Numbered from the stretch's first letter, positions 25,737 to 35,150 are shown. The stretch: 49,818 nt of DNA from an uncultured Phascolarctobacterium sp. (GCA_958448515.1 CAUDEF010000014.1:1-49818); one strand, 5' to 3'. Notes: generated by a model not told the origin, from the letters alone. Translations and numbers: made by a program.

Positions 25737-26497
25737 AACCGATAATTTGGATTATTGGCGGTACAAGCGAAGGCAGAAATCTGGTAAAAGCATTGGCTGA
25801 TCTGGATGTGTTTATTTATGTATCCGTAGCTACAGAATATGGTGCCGGATTAATTGAAAAACAGGATAATGTTGCAATTGTTGCTGAAAGAATGAATCAG
25901 CAGGCAATGCAGCAGTTTATCAGGGAGCATAATCCTGCATATGTAATTGATGCAACACATCCATATGCTACAATTGTTACTGCTACTGTTAAAGACGCAT
26001 GCGCAGCAGAAAACTGCAAATATCTGCGTATTTTAAGACCTGCAGGTGAAGCTGGAAACTATGTCACTGTACACGATTTTCCGGAAGCTGTGGAGCTTTT
26101 AAACCATATGGATGGCAATATCTTTTTAACTACCGGCAGTAAAAATCTTGCCGATTTTACTGCTGTTAAAGATTACCAGGACAGAATTGCTTTGAGAATT
26201 CTGCCTATGGAAGATTCTTTAAAAAGTGCGTTAAATTTTGGTTATAAGCCTGCAAATATTGTATGCATGCAAGGTCCTTTTTCCAAAGAGCTTAATATTG
26301 CCATGCTGAAAAAATACCGCAGTAAATTTTTGGTTACTAAAGATTCCGGTGCTGCAGGCGGATTTGATGATAAAGTTGAAGCTGCTGAAGAAGCAGGAGC
26401 AAAACTGATTGTTATTGGCCGTGCTGAAGAAGACGGATCAAGCTATTATGAGATTTTAAATTATTTACGTCAGCAGTTTACAGACGTAAAGTATTGA
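25733..26497 (+). CDS. cbiJ: Cobalt-precorrin-6A reductase CbiJ
   Basis: NAD(P)H-dependent reduction of the corrin macrocycle. 254 residues of the CbiJ/CobK family: WIIGGTSEGRNL at the N-terminus, VIDATHPYA near residue 81, TTGSKNLADF and TKDSGAAGGFDDK near the C-terminus. Overlaps cbiH by ATGA and is followed by cbiET after 15 bp. Confidence 0.93.
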   Translation: MKPIIWIIGGTSEGRNLVKALADLDVFIYVSVATEYGAGLIEKQDNVAIVAERMNQQAMQQFIREHNPAYVIDATHPYATIVTATVKDACAAENCKYLRILRPAGEAGNYVTVHDFPEAVELLNHMDGNIFLTTGSKNLADFTAVKDYQDRIALRILPMEDSLKSALNFGYKPANIVCMQGPFSKELNIAMLKKYRSKFLVTKDSGAAGGFDDKVEAAEEAGAKLIVIGRAEEDGSSYYEILNYLRQQFTDVKY

Positions 26498-26512
26498 TAA
26501 AGGAGCTTAATT

Positions 26513-27727
26513 ATGCTTCAGGTTAATATTGTTGGTATTGGACCGGGAAATCCGGACTTACTTACAGAAGCAGCAAAAAATGCAATTTCTGAAAGTAATA
26601 TATTGATTGGCGATAAAAGAATGCTTGCCGGATTTATACAAGACGGCAAGACTGTTCATGATACAATAAAGGTCGCTGATATTGTAAAAATTGCTGAGCA
26701 GGCTGATGCACAAACAGATAAAATAGCTGTACTTGTTTCCGGTGACGTAGGATTTTTCAGCTTGGCAAAAACCATCAGCGGTAAATTGCCCAACTGTACC
26801 TGCACGAGATATTGCGGTATAAGCAGCCTGGTGTATTTTGCTTCTAAACTGGAAATGTCCTGGGATGATGCTAAAATTGTCAGTATGCATGGCCGCAGAC
26901 AAAATCTTGTTTCTGCTGTTGCCAGAAATAAAAAAGTATTTTCCTTAACCGGAGGAGAAAATTCTCCGCAGCTTTTGTGCAGCAAATTGTGTGAACATGG
27001 TTTGGAAAGTGTACGCGTATTTGTTGGCGAGAATCTTTCTTATCCTGAAGAAAGAATTACTGCCGGCACAGCTGCTGAAATTGCTAAGATGGAATTTCCT
27101 TCATTATCCGTTATGATGATCATGAATGATAATGCAAGTGATGATGTTTCTGTTGTTCACGGTCTTGCTGATGAACTTTTCATGCGCAGTAAGGTACCTA
27201 TGACTAAGCAGGAAGTCCGCAGCATTTCCATGTCTAAGCTGAAGCCCAAGGCTACTGATATTATTTATGATATTGGTGCCGGAACAGGTTCGTGTTCTGT
27301 GGAACTGGCTCTGTTGGCATTTAAAGGCCATGTGTGGTCTTTTGAGAGAAATCCGGCGGCAGTAGAACTGATTCATAAAAATGCAGAGCTGTTTGGTATT
27401 GATAATTTATCTGTCATTGCCGGTGAAGCTTTGGAGAATATCAAAGAAATGCCGGCACCGGACTGTGTTTTTGTTGGCGGCAGCGGCGGCGATTTATGTG
27501 ATATGCTGGATATTATCTACAGCAAAAATGCTAATTGCCGCGTAGTTATCAATGCCATTACTGTTGAAACACTGGCCGAAGTAGTAAATTATTATAAAAA
27601 TCGCAGTGATTTTGCTTTAGAAATTGTAAATGTATGCGTGGCGCGCAGCAAAAAACTTGGTAATTATAATTTAATGATGGCGCAAAATCCTGTTTATGTT
27701 ATGACAGCTGCAAAGAAGGAAGATTAA
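26513..27727 (+). CDS. cbiET: Fused cobalt-precorrin-7 C5-methyltransferase / C15-methyltransferase (CbiE-CbiT)
   Basis: Two enzymes in one 404-residue chain, equivalent to CobL. Residues 1 to about 210 are a tetrapyrrole methylase (VGIGPGNPDLLTEAA, VSGDVGFFSLA), the CbiE half that methylates C5. From about 218 a Rossmann methyltransferase follows (PMTKQEVR, YDIGAGTGSCSVELA, FVGGSGGD), the CbiT half that methylates C15 and decarboxylates the C12 side chain. AAAGGAG 8 bp upstream supports the start. The gene is uninterrupted, so this is a real fusion. Confidence 0.94.
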   Translation: MLQVNIVGIGPGNPDLLTEAAKNAISESNILIGDKRMLAGFIQDGKTVHDTIKVADIVKIAEQADAQTDKIAVLVSGDVGFFSLAKTISGKLPNCTCTRYCGISSLVYFASKLEMSWDDAKIVSMHGRRQNLVSAVARNKKVFSLTGGENSPQLLCSKLCEHGLESVRVFVGENLSYPEERITAGTAAEIAKMEFPSLSVMMIMNDNASDDVSVVHGLADELFMRSKVPMTKQEVRSISMSKLKPKATDIIYDIGAGTGSCSVELALLAFKGHVWSFERNPAAVELIHKNAELFGIDNLSVIAGEALENIKEMPAPDCVFVGGSGGDLCDMLDIIYSKNANCRVVINAITVETLAEVVNYYKNRSDFALEIVNVCVARSKKLGNYNLMMAQNPVYVMTAAKKED

Positions 27728-27728
27728 C

Positions 27729-29102
27729 ATGTCTGAGATAAAGATTCCTCGCTTTATGATAAGTGCCGCAGGCAGCGGCAGCGGAAAAACCACAATTGTA
27801 TGTGCACTTTTAAAGGCGCTGATGAACAGAGGGATGAAGGTTTCTGCCTTTAAATCTGGTCCTGATTACATTGATCCGATGTTTCATTCCAAAGTTATAG
27901 GTGCTAAATCCCGTAATTTGGATATTTTTATGCTGGGCAGAGAAACAGTAAAGTTTCTCGTTGCTAAAAATTCCCATAAAGCGGATGTTGCCATATTTGA
28001 AGGGGCAATGGGTTTTTATGACGGTATGGGAAAAACTTCAGAAGCCAGCGCATATGATCTTGCATCTACCTGTGATGTACCGGTTGTATTAGTTATAAAT
28101 GCTAAAGGTGCTGCTTTGTCTGTTGCTGCTCAGATTAAAGGTTTTAAAGAGTTCAGAAAAGACAGTCATGTAGCAGGAGCTATACTTAATAATGTAAATC
28201 CCATGAGCTATATGTTTTATAAAGATGTTATAGAACAGGAAACAGGAGTTAAGCTTTATGGCTATTTTCCTGTTATGCAGGACTGTAATTTTGAGAGCAG
28301 GCATTTAGGTCTTATAACAGCTGAAGAAATTGGTGATTTGCAGACTATTGTAGAAAAACTGGCGGCACAGGCTGAGAAATCTTTGGATTTAGACGGGTTA
28401 ATGACATTAGCAAATACTGCTGATGATTTAGCTTATGATGATATTGCTGTTGAAAGAGTTGGCAATGCAAAAATTGCCGTAGCGCAGGATAAAGCATTTT
28501 GCTTTTATTATCAGGATGCTTTGGACTTACTTGCCGAAATGGGAGCAGAGCTTATTCCTTTCAGTCCTGTTTCTGATGACAGGCTGCCTGAATGTGATGG
28601 TATTATTTTAGGCGGAGGATATCCGGAGCTTTATGCTAAAGAGCTGGAGAGTAATAAATCCATGCTGGCAAGTATCAAAAAGGCACTTGATAATAAAACA
28701 CCCTGTTTTGCTGAGTGCGGCGGCTTTATGTACCTGCTGGAAAAATACATTGATGGCGATAAATGCTATGAATGGGTAGGTGCTGTTGCTGGCGAAACTA
28801 AGCTTACCAGTAAACTGACAAGATTTGGCTATGTGCATTTAACTGCGCAGCAGGATAATCTTCTTTGCAAAAAAGGAGAATCCATTAATGGACATGAATT
28901 CCATTATTCAGACAGCAGTAATAATGGTACTGGCTTTTTAGCAAGCAAGGCATCCGGCAAGGGACAGTGGGAATGCGCCAATGTTTCTGATACTTTGTAT
29001 GCAGGATATCCGCATATTCATTTGTATGGCAATATAGATTTTGCCAGAAATTTCGTAAAAAAATGTGTTGAACATGCACAGAAAAATAAATGCAGCAGAT
29101 AA
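27729..29102 (+). CDS. cbiA: Cobyrinate a,c-diamide synthase CbiA
   Basis: ATP- and glutamine-dependent amidase of the a and c side chains. 457 residues: N-terminal P-loop domain (SAAGSGSGKTTIV, FKSGPDYIDPMFH, EGAMGFYDG) and C-terminal class I glutamine amidotransferase domain (ILGGGYPELYA, catalytic Cys in AECGGFMYL, and a late His/Glu region NGHEFHYS). Length and motifs agree with CbiA/CobB. Only one base separates it from cbiET. Confidence 0.95.
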   Translation: MSEIKIPRFMISAAGSGSGKTTIVCALLKALMNRGMKVSAFKSGPDYIDPMFHSKVIGAKSRNLDIFMLGRETVKFLVAKNSHKADVAIFEGAMGFYDGMGKTSEASAYDLASTCDVPVVLVINAKGAALSVAAQIKGFKEFRKDSHVAGAILNNVNPMSYMFYKDVIEQETGVKLYGYFPVMQDCNFESRHLGLITAEEIGDLQTIVEKLAAQAEKSLDLDGLMTLANTADDLAYDDIAVERVGNAKIAVAQDKAFCFYYQDALDLLAEMGAELIPFSPVSDDRLPECDGIILGGGYPELYAKELESNKSMLASIKKALDNKTPCFAECGGFMYLLEKYIDGDKCYEWVGAVAGETKLTSKLTRFGYVHLTAQQDNLLCKKGESINGHEFHYSDSSNNGTGFLASKASGKGQWECANVSDTLYAGYPHIHLYGNIDFARNFVKKCVEHAQKNKCSR

Positions 29103-29117
29103 AAGGGGATTGTACTG

Positions 29118-30086
29118 ATGATGACATTATCTGCAATTGTGGCAGGTTATATTTTAGATCTTCTTTTTGGTGATCCAAGATGGCTGCCGCATCCGATTTG
29201 CTTAATCGGAAACCTGATAGGCTTTTTGGAAAAACGTTTAAGATCCTTATTTGCTTTCAGTAATACTGCGTTGTTATTAAGCGGTGCTTTAATGGTAGTT
29301 ATTGTATTATTTGTAAGTTATGCAGTGCCTTACCTGATTTTGCAGGAAGCTGAAAAAATAAGTATCTGGCTGGCGTTTGCTCTGGAAACAATCATGTTTT
29401 ATCAGATATTTGCAACTAAATGTCTGAAGGATGAAAGCATGAAAGTTTATGAAGCCTTGAAAAAGAAAGATTTAACTGATGCCAGATTAAAATTATCCTG
29501 GATTGTTGGCAGAGATACAAAAAACCTTACTGAAGAAGAAGTGACCAAGGGTGCTGTTGAAACCGTTGCCGAAAATACGGCTGACGGCATTGTAGCGCCT
29601 ATGTTTTATATGTTTATCGGTGGTGCGCCTCTGGCATTTTTGTATAAAGCTATTAATACAATGGATTCTATGGTGGGTTATAAGAACGACAAATACCTTT
29701 ATTTTGGCAGATGTGCAGCCAAGTTAGATGATCTGGCGAACTTAATTCCTGCCAGAATTACAGGCATAACCATGATTATGGCTGCTTATTTTCTTAATCT
29801 GGATGCCAAGCAGGCCTGGAAAACTTTTTGGCGTGACAGATATAACCATTTGAGTCCCAATTCTGCAATGACTGAAAGTGTGGCTGCTGGTGCACTTAAC
29901 ATTCAGTTGGGCGGCGGACATTTTTATTTTGGGAAATGGGTACACAAAGATACCATTGGTGATGATATCAGACCTGTACATTATAATGATATTGTTACGG
30001 TAAATAACCTGTTGTACATGACGTCTGTTATCTGTATTTTGTTGTTTTCACTTATTTATTTAACTGGAATTTTTACTCTTACTTAA
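29118..30086 (+). CDS. cbiB: Adenosylcobinamide-phosphate synthase CbiB
   Basis: Membrane protein that attaches the aminopropanol arm (from the CobD product) to adenosylcobyric acid. 322 residues with several membrane segments. LDLLFGDPRWLPHPICLIG near residue 13, AVETVAENTADGIVAP near 156 and NSAMTESVAAGAL near 252 are family motifs. Two in-frame ATGs (29118, 29121) are possible starts. The cobD gene follows directly. Confidence 0.95.
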   Translation: MMTLSAIVAGYILDLLFGDPRWLPHPICLIGNLIGFLEKRLRSLFAFSNTALLLSGALMVVIVLFVSYAVPYLILQEAEKISIWLAFALETIMFYQIFATKCLKDESMKVYEALKKKDLTDARLKLSWIVGRDTKNLTEEEVTKGAVETVAENTADGIVAPMFYMFIGGAPLAFLYKAINTMDSMVGYKNDKYLYFGRCAAKLDDLANLIPARITGITMIMAAYFLNLDAKQAWKTFWRDRYNHLSPNSAMTESVAAGALNIQLGGGHFYFGKWVHKDTIGDDIRPVHYNDIVTVNNLLYMTSVICILLFSLIYLTGIFTLT

Positions 30087-30100
30087 AGGATGGGGATTTT

Positions 30101-31189
30101 ATGTATACTTATGTTCATGGAGGAGATATTTATACTGAGAAATTAACTAAAGATGGTAAACCTTTTGTTGATTTTTCTGCTAACATCAATCCTTTGGGAT
30201 TACCCGACGGGGTTAAAAAGGCTATAAAGAATTCTTTGAAAATGTGCATAAATTATCCGGATCCTTTTTGCAGAGAGCTGGCAGAAAAAACTGCCGAATA
30301 TTTGGGCGTTAACAGCAGCTATTTGTTTTTTGGCAATGGTGCTGCAGATGTGCTTTTCAGACTGGCACTGGCATTGAAACCAAAAAAAGCATTGCTTTTG
30401 GCGCCGACTTTTGCTGATTATGAAAAATCACTGCGTTCCGTTGATTGCGCTGTGAAATACTATGATCTGAAAGAAGATCGTAATTTTGTAATTCAGAGAG
30501 ATATTTTAAAAAAAATTACTGCCAGTACGGATATTGTTTACATATGTAATCCTAATAATCCTACTGGGAAGCTTATTGATCAGAAACTTCTGGAAGATAT
30601 TTTAAAGCAATGTGCCGCAGTGAATGCGTATCTGCTGGTTGACGAATGCTTTGTTGATTTTGTGGCTGCAGAGCGTGCCTATAGTATGCGTTCTTTGCTG
30701 TCAGAATATAAAAATCTTATTATCCTCAAGGCCTTTACAAAAACATTTGCCATGCCAGGAATACGACTTGGCTACTGCATGACTTCTGATGAGAATTTAC
30801 ACAGAAGATTACATGAGTGCGGTCAGGATTGGAGCGTATCAACCATTGCTCAGGAAGCTGGCAAGGCGGCTTTGCTTGAAAAGGAGTATTTAAATGCTTC
30901 TATGATGCTTATCAGTGAAGAACGCAATTATCTTGTCAGTCAGCTTGAAACATTAGGTGCCAAGGTTTACGGAGCGGAAGCAAATTATATCTTTTTCAGA
31001 ATGGAGCATCCTAAAAATTTAAAAGAGCTGCTGCATGAGCAAGGTTATCTGATCAGATCATGTTCCAATTATAATAATTTAGATGATAAATACTACAGAA
31101 TTGCGATTAAAACAAGAGTACTTAATCGTGGTTTAATTAAAGCAATTAAGGAAGCAAAAAAGAATGCGCTCATTATTGGTACTTATTGA
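30101..31189 (+). CDS. cobD: L-threonine-O-3-phosphate decarboxylase CobD
   Basis: PLP enzyme that makes (R)-1-aminopropan-2-ol O-2-phosphate for the nucleotide loop. 362 residues, fold-type I. YVHGGDIYTE at the N-terminus, CNPNNPTGKL near 149, DECFVDF near 181 and Lys214 in LKAFTKTFAMPG are visible. It needs L-threonine phosphate, made in Salmonella by the kinase PduX; no PduX-like gene is in the window. The 3' end overlaps the next gene by 26 bp, implying tight co-expression. Confidence 0.94.
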   Translation: MYTYVHGGDIYTEKLTKDGKPFVDFSANINPLGLPDGVKKAIKNSLKMCINYPDPFCRELAEKTAEYLGVNSSYLFFGNGAADVLFRLALALKPKKALLLAPTFADYEKSLRSVDCAVKYYDLKEDRNFVIQRDILKKITASTDIVYICNPNNPTGKLIDQKLLEDILKQCAAVNAYLLVDECFVDFVAAERAYSMRSLLSEYKNLIILKAFTKTFAMPGIRLGYCMTSDENLHRRLHECGQDWSVSTIAQEAGKAALLEKEYLNASMMLISEERNYLVSQLETLGAKVYGAEANYIFFRMEHPKNLKELLHEQGYLIRSCSNYNNLDDKYYRIAIKTRVLNRGLIKAIKEAKKNALIIGTY

Positions 31190-32294
31190 TGGATTAGGTG
31201 ATGATCCTATTGCTGCCTTTAATGGGAAAACACCATTTGAGGAAGCAACGCATTTTAATATAGATAAACTGATGGCTGATGGCGGAATGATGTCAGAATT
31301 CAGTATTTGTGAGGATGATATTGTTCCGGAAAGCTGCAGCTGTATTTTAAGACTTCTCGGAGTTTCTAAAGAGAACATACCTAAAAGCCGGTCTTATCTT
31401 GAACTTCTGGCTAATGGCAGAGATATCAGTGAGTTTGAGATGGTGTTGAGGTGTAATCTTGTTGCTGTTGATGATAAGGGGACACTGCTGGGCTTTAACG
31501 GATATGGTCTTTCCGCAGAGGATATGAAGGCTGCGACAGAAGCGTGCAACAGTATTTTTGCAAAAGTGGAGTTTATTCATTTATCAGAATACAGAAATTT
31601 GATTATTTTGGATAAAGAGGCTGATGTTTTAAGCTGTGAAATTCCTCCTCCTCATGAGCACGTAGGAGAGAATATAAACGTTCTTCTGCATGATATTAAT
31701 ACCAAATCTTTGGTCTTAAAATGCTTTTTGCGAGAGGCAGAAAAAAGATTGCAGAGATTTTCTCATGATAATATACATTATCAGCTGTATCCGTGGGGGT
31801 GTGCAGAGCGTCATGAAATGCCTTCTTTTTATGAGCTGCATGGCATTTCAGGCGGAGCTGTTTGTAAGGCTGAAATTGTACATGGAATTGCCAAAGCTTT
31901 AAAAATGGCTGTAACTGTTCCGCTTAAGGCTACAGGTGATATTGATACTGATATTACTGCCAAGGCTGATGCTGCGCTGCAGATGCTTGCAGATAATGAA
32001 TTTGTTATTGCGCATTTTAATGGCAGTGATGAGGCGTCACACAGATACGATGCTGAGGGTAAAAAGGCCTTTATAGAAAAAATTGATGAGCTGTTTATAG
32101 CACGCATCTTAAATGAATATAAAGGGCCATTAAATATTCTGATATGCGGTGATCATGTAACAAGCTCTGTGAGCGGAAAGCATGATCGCGGTAATGTACC
32201 AGTTGTTGCCGGTTGTATAAATTATAATGGCAAAATATTGGGAATGAATAACTATCATGATATATTAAACTTTTTAATGAGAGAGAGTGATTGA
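31164..32294 (+). CDS. ApgM/ThrB3-like alkaline-phosphatase-superfamily protein in the cobalamin operon
   Basis: 376-residue relative of archaeal-type cofactor-independent phosphoglycerate mutase (ApgM). Diagnostic features: LIDGLGDDP with metal ligand Asp9, candidate nucleophile Ser57 (VPESCSC, where ApgM has PGSDVAN), FEMVLRCNLV near 91-100, YPWGCAERHEMPSF near 209-222, KATGDIDTDITAKAD at 256-270, HFNGSDEASH with His284, Asp289 and His293, GDH at 329-331, and KHDRGNVP with His340. All metal ligands look intact. It overlaps cobD. A glycolytic role seems unlikely in this operon. Some ApgM relatives are annotated as alternative homoserine kinases, so a threonine-phosphate-forming role is my leading hypothesis; a phosphatase role is the alternative. 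Not proven. Confidence 0.75.
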   Translation: MRSLLVLIDGLGDDPIAAFNGKTPFEEATHFNIDKLMADGGMMSEFSICEDDIVPESCSCILRLLGVSKENIPKSRSYLELLANGRDISEFEMVLRCNLVAVDDKGTLLGFNGYGLSAEDMKAATEACNSIFAKVEFIHLSEYRNLIILDKEADVLSCEIPPPHEHVGENINVLLHDINTKSLVLKCFLREAEKRLQRFSHDNIHYQLYPWGCAERHEMPSFYELHGISGGAVCKAEIVHGIAKALKMAVTVPLKATGDIDTDITAKADAALQMLADNEFVIAHFNGSDEASHRYDAEGKKAFIEKIDELFIARILNEYKGPLNILICGDHVTSSVSGKHDRGNVPVVAGCINYNGKILGMNNYHDILNFLMRESD

Positions 32295-32295
32295 G

Positions 32296-33819
32296 TTGGC
32301 AAAAGCAATAATGGTACAGGGTACAATGTCCAATGCAGGCAAAAGTCTGGTGACAGCAGGTTTATGCCGTGTATTTAATCAGGATGGAAAAAAGGTTGCT
32401 CCTTTTAAATCCCAAAATATGGCTCTCAATTCTTTTATTACCAAAGAGGGCGCAGAGATGGGACGTGCTCAGGTAGTACAGGCAGAGGCTGCCAATATTG
32501 AGCCCAGCGCGCTTATGAATCCAATTTTGCTGAAACCAACCAGTGACAGCGGTTCACAGGTAATAGTTAACGGCGAAGCTATAGGCACTATGACCGCTGC
32601 AGAATATTTCAAATTTAAAACTAATCTTATTCCTGACATTATGAAAGCTTATAATCAGCTGGATGAGAATTTTGATGTTATCGTTCTGGAAGGCGCAGGC
32701 AGTCCGGCAGAGATAAATCTCAAAAGCCAGGATATTGTAAATATGGGTATGGCCAAAATGGCTAAAGCACCTGTACTGCTTGTAGCAGATATTGACAGAG
32801 GCGGTGTATTTGCTTCTATTTATGGCACACTTATGCTGATGGAAGAAGATGAGCGCGCCATGGTAAAAGGTGTTATTATCAATAAATTCCGCGGGGATGT
32901 AGAAATTTTGCGTCCTGGTCTGCAGATGATTGAAGAAAAAACCGGCGTGCCTATTGTTGGCGTTCTGCCAATGCTTCATGTAGATATTGAAGATGAGGAC
33001 AGCCTGTCTGAAAGACTGACCAGTCATACAGAAGTTAAGTTAGTTGATATTGCTGTAATAAGAATTCCCAGAATGTCTAACTATACAGACTTTAATGTAT
33101 TTGAACTTATTCCCGGCGTATCTTTAAGATATGTGTCCTCTGTACGTGAGCTTGGAAATCCGGATATGATTATAATTCCGGGTACCAAAAATACTATCGG
33201 CGATTTAAAATGGATGCGTCAAAGTGGTATTGAAGCTGAAATTTTGAAAAAAGCTCATGAAGGTACTGTTATTTTTGGTATCTGCGGTGGTTATCAGATG
33301 CTGGGCAAAAACTTATCCGATCCCTATGGAGTTGAAGAGGGAGGCGATACCGCTGGTATTGGTTTGCTTGATGTAGAAACTATTTTTGCTGAAAAGAAAC
33401 GCACCATTCAGATGGAAGGTAATTTTGGACAGGTCAAAGGTATTTTCTCTAAATTAAGCGGTAAGCCGTTATTTGGCTACGAAATACACTCCGGTGTAAC
33501 AAATTTTGCTGAAGACTGTGCACTGACCAGCATAAAACCGATACACGAAAGTGGTGGAGAGGTAATGCTTGAAGGTTCCCAGAATATCGGCGACAAGATG
33601 AACGTTTATGGTACATATATTCATGGTGTTTTTGACGGTGATGGTATAGCCGCAAGTGTGGTAGAAGCTTTGCTGGAGAAAAAAGGCATGAAAATGGAAG
33701 ATATTAAAACTGTTAATTTTGCCGATTACAAAAAACAGCAATACGATATTTTAGCAGATAGCGTTCGTAAAAATTTGGATATGAAAAAGATCTATGAAAT
33801 TCTGGAAGCTGGTGTCTGA
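32296..33819 (+). CDS. cbiP: Cobyric acid synthase CbiP
   Basis: Glutamine-dependent amidase converting adenosylcobyrinate a,c-diamide to adenosylcobyric acid. About 507 residues: N-terminal MVQGTMSNAGKSLV P-loop and PFKSQNMALNS, then a C-terminal glutaminase with catalytic Cys in FGICGGYQMLG and GYEIHSG. I favour TTG 32296 because the protein then begins (M)AKAIMVQGT, the usual CbiP start, with GAGAG upstream; GTG 32287 is the alternative. It begins right behind the stop of the ApgM-like gene. Confidence 0.95.
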   Translation: MAKAIMVQGTMSNAGKSLVTAGLCRVFNQDGKKVAPFKSQNMALNSFITKEGAEMGRAQVVQAEAANIEPSALMNPILLKPTSDSGSQVIVNGEAIGTMTAAEYFKFKTNLIPDIMKAYNQLDENFDVIVLEGAGSPAEINLKSQDIVNMGMAKMAKAPVLLVADIDRGGVFASIYGTLMLMEEDERAMVKGVIINKFRGDVEILRPGLQMIEEKTGVPIVGVLPMLHVDIEDEDSLSERLTSHTEVKLVDIAVIRIPRMSNYTDFNVFELIPGVSLRYVSSVRELGNPDMIIIPGTKNTIGDLKWMRQSGIEAEILKKAHEGTVIFGICGGYQMLGKNLSDPYGVEEGGDTAGIGLLDVETIFAEKKRTIQMEGNFGQVKGIFSKLSGKPLFGYEIHSGVTNFAEDCALTSIKPIHESGGEVMLEGSQNIGDKMNVYGTYIHGVFDGDGIAASVVEALLEKKGMKMEDIKTVNFADYKKQQYDILADSVRKNLDMKKIYEILEAGV

Positions 33820-34350
33820 ATGAAAGATGGCGGTTTGATTCATATTTATTGCGGTGATGGCAAGGGAAAGACAACAGCTGCTCTTGGCCTTGCCGTAAGA
33901 TGCAGCGGACATGGCAATAAGGTTTTGTTTGTTCAATTTTTAAAGAGCAGACCAACTGGCGAGTTAAAGGCATTGTCTTTAATAGATAATGTTGAGGTAA
34001 TGCGAGGCAAGGAAAATAATAAATTTACTTTTCAGATGAATGATGAAGAAAAGCAGGAAGTATATAAGCATCATATGCAGCTTTTTGATAAAGTAAAGGA
34101 AAAATGCTGTCATGAAGGTATTGATCTGCTGGTGCTGGATGAAGTAATCGGTGCCTGCAATACTGGTGTGTTTGATTTAGGTGTTCTTCTTGATTTTCTT
34201 AAAACCAAGCCTGAGCAGCTGGAAGTTGTTTTAACAGGCAGAAATCCTGCTGCTGAGCTTGCAGATATAGCTGATTATGTTTCTGAGATCTGTAAACGTA
34301 AACATCCTTTTGAAAAGGGTATTCCCGCAAGAACTGGTATAGAAAGGTAG
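33820..34350 (+). CDS. cobA: ATP:cob(I)alamin/corrinoid adenosyltransferase (CobA/BtuR type)
   Basis: Adds the 5'-deoxyadenosyl group to the corrinoid cobalt. 176 residues with the CobA-type P-loop IYCGDGKGKTTAALGLAVR, VQFLKSRPTGEL, LLVLDEVIGACN and LTGRNP, and a C-terminal KHPFEKGIPARTGIE. It follows the cbiP stop without any gap and its stop codon touches the first possible start of cbiC. Confidence 0.95.
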   Translation: MKDGGLIHIYCGDGKGKTTAALGLAVRCSGHGNKVLFVQFLKSRPTGELKALSLIDNVEVMRGKENNKFTFQMNDEEKQEVYKHHMQLFDKVKEKCCHEGIDLLVLDEVIGACNTGVFDLGVLLDFLKTKPEQLEVVLTGRNPAAELADIADYVSEICKRKHPFEKGIPARTGIER

Positions 34351-34358
34351 TGAAAGAA

Positions 34359-34985
34359 ATGCAGTTACAAAATGTTTTGCCTGCTGATATTGAAAAACGC
34401 AGTATGGAAATTATTGGTGAAGAATTAGGCGAAGTAAAAATTGATCCTGAAAAAATTGATATTGTAAAAAGAGTTATTCATACTTCTGCTGACTTTGATT
34501 ATGCAAGAAATATGTGCTTTTCTGAAGGTGTAGTTGAAAAAGCACTGGAAGCTTTAAGAAATGGCGCTACTATTGTTACTGACACAAATATGGCTTGTAC
34601 CGGTATCAATAAAATGGGTTTAAATAAACTTGGTGCCAAAGCAGTATGTTTTATGGCTGATCCTGATGTGGCTCAGCGTGCCAAAGAAGCTGGATCTACA
34701 AGAGCAGCAGCCTGCATGGAAAAAGCCTGCGAAATAGAAGGTCCTGTTATTATTGCTGTTGGTAATGCGCCTACTGCATTAGTACGACTGGATGAACTCG
34801 TAAAAGAAGGAAAAATTAAACCTGAGCTGGTAATTGGTGTTCCTGTAGGCTTTGTTAATGTTGTAGAATCAAAAGAGATTATTATGAAAACAGGCATTCC
34901 CTACATTGTTGCAAGAGGCCGCAAAGGCGGCAGTAATGTAGCAGCTGCAATTTGCAATGCCTTAATTTATAAATTAACTCGTTAA
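34359..34985 (+). CDS. cbiC: Cobalt-precorrin-8 methylmutase CbiC
   Basis: Moves a methyl from C11 to C12 to give cobyrinic acid. 208 residues from ATG 34359; GTG 34350 is also in frame but sits only about 2 bp from AAAGG. Motifs: IEKRSMEIIGEEL, the catalytic-His segment RVIHTSADFDYA, VTDTNMACTGINK, GNAPTAL, GVPVGFVN and ARGRKGGSNVAAA. Last gene of the first cobalamin operon. No terminator is evident before the tRNA promoter that follows within 5 bp. Confidence 0.95.
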   Translation: MQLQNVLPADIEKRSMEIIGEELGEVKIDPEKIDIVKRVIHTSADFDYARNMCFSEGVVEKALEALRNGATIVTDTNMACTGINKMGLNKLGAKAVCFMADPDVAQRAKEAGSTRAAACMEKACEIEGPVIIAVGNAPTALVRLDELVKEGKIKPELVIGVPVGFVNVVESKEIIMKTGIPYIVARGRKGGSNVAAAICNALIYKLTR

Positions 34986-34989
34986 TTAG

Positions 34990-35018
34990 TTGACAAACAT
35001 AAAAGATAGTAGTATAAT
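34990..35018 (+). promoter_or_regulatory. Consensus promoter of tRNA-Asn
   Basis: TTGACA (34990-34995), 17-bp spacer, TATAAT (35013-35018): both hexamers perfect, as expected for a stable RNA gene. Confidence 0.85.
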
Positions 35019-35032
35019 TACTATCGTTGAAT

Positions 35033-35108
35033 TCCTCGATAGTTCAGCCGGTAGAACACCTGACTGTTAATCAGGGCGTCGTAGGTTCGAGTCCTACTCG
35101 GGGAGCCA
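35033..35108 (+). tRNA. tRNA-Asn (anticodon GTT)
   Basis: Cloverleaf: acceptor TCCTCGA with TCGGGGA, anticodon stem CCTGA/TCAGG (35059-35075) with loop CTGTTAA and anticodon GTT at 35066-35068, T-arm GTTCGAGTC, encoded CCA at 35106-35108. Confidence 0.96.
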
Positions 35109-35115
35109 GTAAAAA

Positions 35116-35150
35116 GTGCTTCGAACACTTCGGTGTTCGGAGCTTTTTTG
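35116..35150 (+). terminator. Terminator of tRNA-Asn
   Basis: GCTTCGAACAC and GTGTTCGGAGC around a TTCG loop (35129-35132), then T6. Confidence 0.88.

Noticed and set aside
31164..32294. Glycolytic phosphoglycerate mutase
   Set aside because: Family membership is right, but the overlap with cobD and the operon context make a glycolytic role unlikely; kept as a finding instead.
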